Of a stretch of DNA of 6,565 nucleotides, positions 4,972-6,565 are shown piece by piece. This DNA is from Desulfuromonadaceae bacterium. Its GTDB lineage: Bacteria > Desulfobacterota > Desulfuromonadia > Desulfuromonadales > Syntrophotaleaceae. A program made the position numbers and the translations under genes. The first letter of the stretch is position 1. Each line of letters begins with the position of its first letter. The notes beneath the pieces were generated by a model. It was not told the origin of the DNA, made no database searches, and saw nothing but the letters and a program-made list of their open reading frames with translations. Where the stretch lies: NCBI GenBank assembly GCA_021107335.1, contig JAIOSZ010000053.1:1-6565 (forward strand). Direction: 5' to 3'.

Positions 4972-6565
4972 ATGATTGAAAAACTGATACAACACGACTG
5001 GAAAGAGAGTCTGCTGCGCAGCGACGTCATGGTGGCCGTAGGGCTGGTCTCCATTTTGCTGTTGATGATCATCCCCCTGCCATCCTTCCTGTTGGACATC
5101 TTTTTATCCCTCAATATCACCATTTCGCTACTGGTTATGATTATCTCCCTCTACACCCTGAGGGCTCTCGATTTCGCGATCTTTCCATCGCTGCTGCTAG
5201 CCACGACCCTGTTTCGCCTATCCCTTAACGTCGCCTCGACCCGCCTTATCCTGTTGCACGGCAACGAAGGACCTGATGCGGCCGGTTCGGTGATTCAGAG
5301 TTTCGGCCAGTTTGTCGTCGGTGGCAATTACGTGGTCGGCATCGTCATTTTTATCATTCTGGTAATCATCAACTTCATGGTTATCACCAAGGGCGCCGGG
5401 CGCGTTGCCGAGGTCGCCGCCCGTTTCACCCTGGATGCCATGCCCGGCAAACAGATGGCCATCGACGCTGACCTCAACGCCGGTCTGATTACCGAAGACC
5501 AAGCCCGCACCCGCCGGCAGGACGTCTCCGATGAAGCCAGCTTCCACGGAGCCATGGACGGCGCCAGCAAGTTCGTCAAGGGGGATGCCATCGCCGGCAT
5601 CATCATTACCCTGATAAACATCGGCGCCGGATTCATCATTGGCGTCGCACAAAAGGGCATGCCAGCGGCCGATGCGGCCGCCAACTACACCATCCTAACC
5701 GTCGGCGACGGCCTGGTTGGGCAGATACCGGCGCTGATCATCTCCACCGCCGCCGGTATCCTTGTCACTCGCACCGCCGGCAGCCAAGATTTTGGCAACC
5801 AACTCAAGAGCCAGTTCACCGTACACCCCCGAGCCATCTGGATCGTGTCCGGCGTACTACTCGGGTTTGCCCTGATCCCTGGATTACCCTTTATTCCCTT
5901 TTTATTACTGTCCATTCTGTTGGCCTACGTCGCCTACCGCATTCAACAAGGTCTGGAGGCCGATGCGATTGCGACCGCAGAAGAAGTCCCCGAGGCGCTA
6001 CAACCGCAAGAAGACAACTACGAGGAAATGTTGAATATCGACCTGCTGGAACTTGAGGTCGGTTACGGCCTGATACCCCTGGTCGATTCTGCCCAAGATG
6101 GCGAGCTCCTACCGCGCATCCGCTCGATCCGCAAACAATTCGCCCTCGACAGCGGCTTCATTGTGCCGCCCATTCATATCAAAGATAATTTACAGCTTAA
6201 ACCCAACGAATATTCCATCCTGCTCAAAGGTATTTCTCTTGCGGGTGGTGAGATTATGCCCGGTCATTTTCTAGCCATGAATCCGGGATTGGCCAGCGAA
6301 CCCTTAAAGGGCATTGCAACCACCGAACCGGCCTTCGGCCTGCCGGCCACCTGGATCAGTGAAGACAAAAAAGAACGGGCTCAGATCGCAGGTTACACGG
6401 TGGTCGACGGCACCACGGTGACCACCACCCACATCAGCGAAATCATTAAACGCCATGCCCATGAGCTGATTGGCCGACAAGAGGTACAGAACTTGCTAGA
6501 CAACTTTGCTAAGAGCTATCCGAAGCTGGTTGAAGAACTGACTCCCAACCTCTTGCCACTGGGAA
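4972..6565 (+). CDS. flhA: FlhA, flagellar export engine protein (5' part)
   Basis: FlhA forms the nonameric ring that couples proton flow to flagellar export and docks export chaperones. 531 codons are present with no stop before the window edge; about 690 are usual, so the C-terminal quarter is missing. The membrane half has roughly eight spans (about 18-61, 66-80, 117-138, 204-225, 245-268, 288-322). The FHIPEP signature is RFTLDAMPGKQMAIDADLNA at 151-170. From memory of Salmonella numbering, export-critical charged residues R147, R154, K203, D208 and D249 correspond with a constant offset of 3 to R144, R151, K200, D205 and D246, all conserved. A linker (about 325-355) leads to the cytoplasmic domain. 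Its chaperone pocket residues D456, F459 and T490 correspond to E452, F455 and T486, a conservative D-to-E change. Start ATG 4972 follows AAGGA at 4959-4963. Confidence 0.97.
   Translation, partial: MIEKLIQHDWKESLLRSDVMVAVGLVSILLLMIIPLPSFLLDIFLSLNITISLLVMIISLYTLRALDFAIFPSLLLATTLFRLSLNVASTRLILLHGNEGPDAAGSVIQSFGQFVVGGNYVVGIVIFIILVIINFMVITKGAGRVAEVAARFTLDAMPGKQMAIDADLNAGLITEDQARTRRQDVSDEASFHGAMDGASKFVKGDAIAGIIITLINIGAGFIIGVAQKGMPAADAAANYTILTVGDGLVGQIPALIISTAAGILVTRTAGSQDFGNQLKSQFTVHPRAIWIVSGVLLGFALIPGLPFIPFLLLSILLAYVAYRIQQGLEADAIATAEEVPEALQPQEDNYEEMLNIDLLELEVGYGLIPLVDSAQDGELLPRIRSIRKQFALDSGFIVPPIHIKDNLQLKPNEYSILLKGISLAGGEIMPGHFLAMNPGLASEPLKGIATTEPAFGLPATWISEDKKERAQIAGYTVVDGTTVTTTHISEIIKRHAHELIGRQEVQNLLDNFAKSYPKLVEELTPNLLPLG

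Noticed and set aside
5218..5684. Overlapping - strand frames inside flhA
   Set aside because: They are mirror frames of the well-conserved FlhA membrane domain, with alternating A/M/T-rich or D/G-rich composition and no domain signal.
3854..6565. FlhB and FlhA as parts of a virulence-type (injectisome) secretion system
   Set aside because: The shared operon with fliL, fliM, fliN and fliO and the flagellar-type signatures point to the flagellar system; no secretin, needle or translocon gene is present.

Overview
The window is one unbroken stretch of a flagellar export and switch operon, with all genes on the + strand. The order is fliL (3' end) - fliM - fliN - fliO - fliP - fliQ - fliR - flhB - flhA (5' part). 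No mobile element, RNA gene, CRISPR array, terminator or opposite-strand gene can be supported. There is no gene-free stretch above 60 bases: gaps are 8, 12, 6, 42, 8, 0 and 56 bases, and fliO and fliP overlap by 4. I see no undescribed system. The findings are fine-scale departures inside a well-known locus.

The organism is a Gram-negative (diderm), flagellated bacterium: FliO and FliP have signal-peptide-like N-termini, and the gene order is the fliLMNOPQR-flhBA arrangement common in Proteobacteria and the former Deltaproteobacteria. FliN is short and the N-terminus of FliM (ILSKDEIAELLSAV) resembles, from memory, proteins of the Desulfuromonadales/Geobacter group. That assignment is an inference of moderate confidence. 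Base composition is moderately GC-rich and even across genes, with no sign of recent transfer.

Layout: 1-286 is the end of fliL (stator/basal-body-associated protein). 295-1626 holds the C-ring switch proteins FliM and FliN, which sit on the cytoplasmic face, receive CheY-P and set rotation direction. 1633-3853 holds FliO, FliP, FliQ and FliR: FliP, FliQ and FliR form the export gate in the MS ring and FliO helps it assemble. 3854-4915 is FlhB, the substrate-specificity switch with its self-cleaving NPTH site. From 4972 on is FlhA, the proton-linked export engine, cut off by the window edge after 531 codons of roughly 690 expected. On family precedent flhF and an fleN/flhG-like gene would be the most likely next genes.

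Tight spacing, the stop/start overlap at fliO-fliP, the direct abutment at fliR-flhB and the absence of any recognisable promoter or terminator indicate one polycistronic transcript with extensive translational coupling. The only internal non-coding segments with possible structure are the fliP-fliQ gap (short hairpin) and the flhB-flhA gap (nested inverted repeats next to the flhA ribosome binding site).
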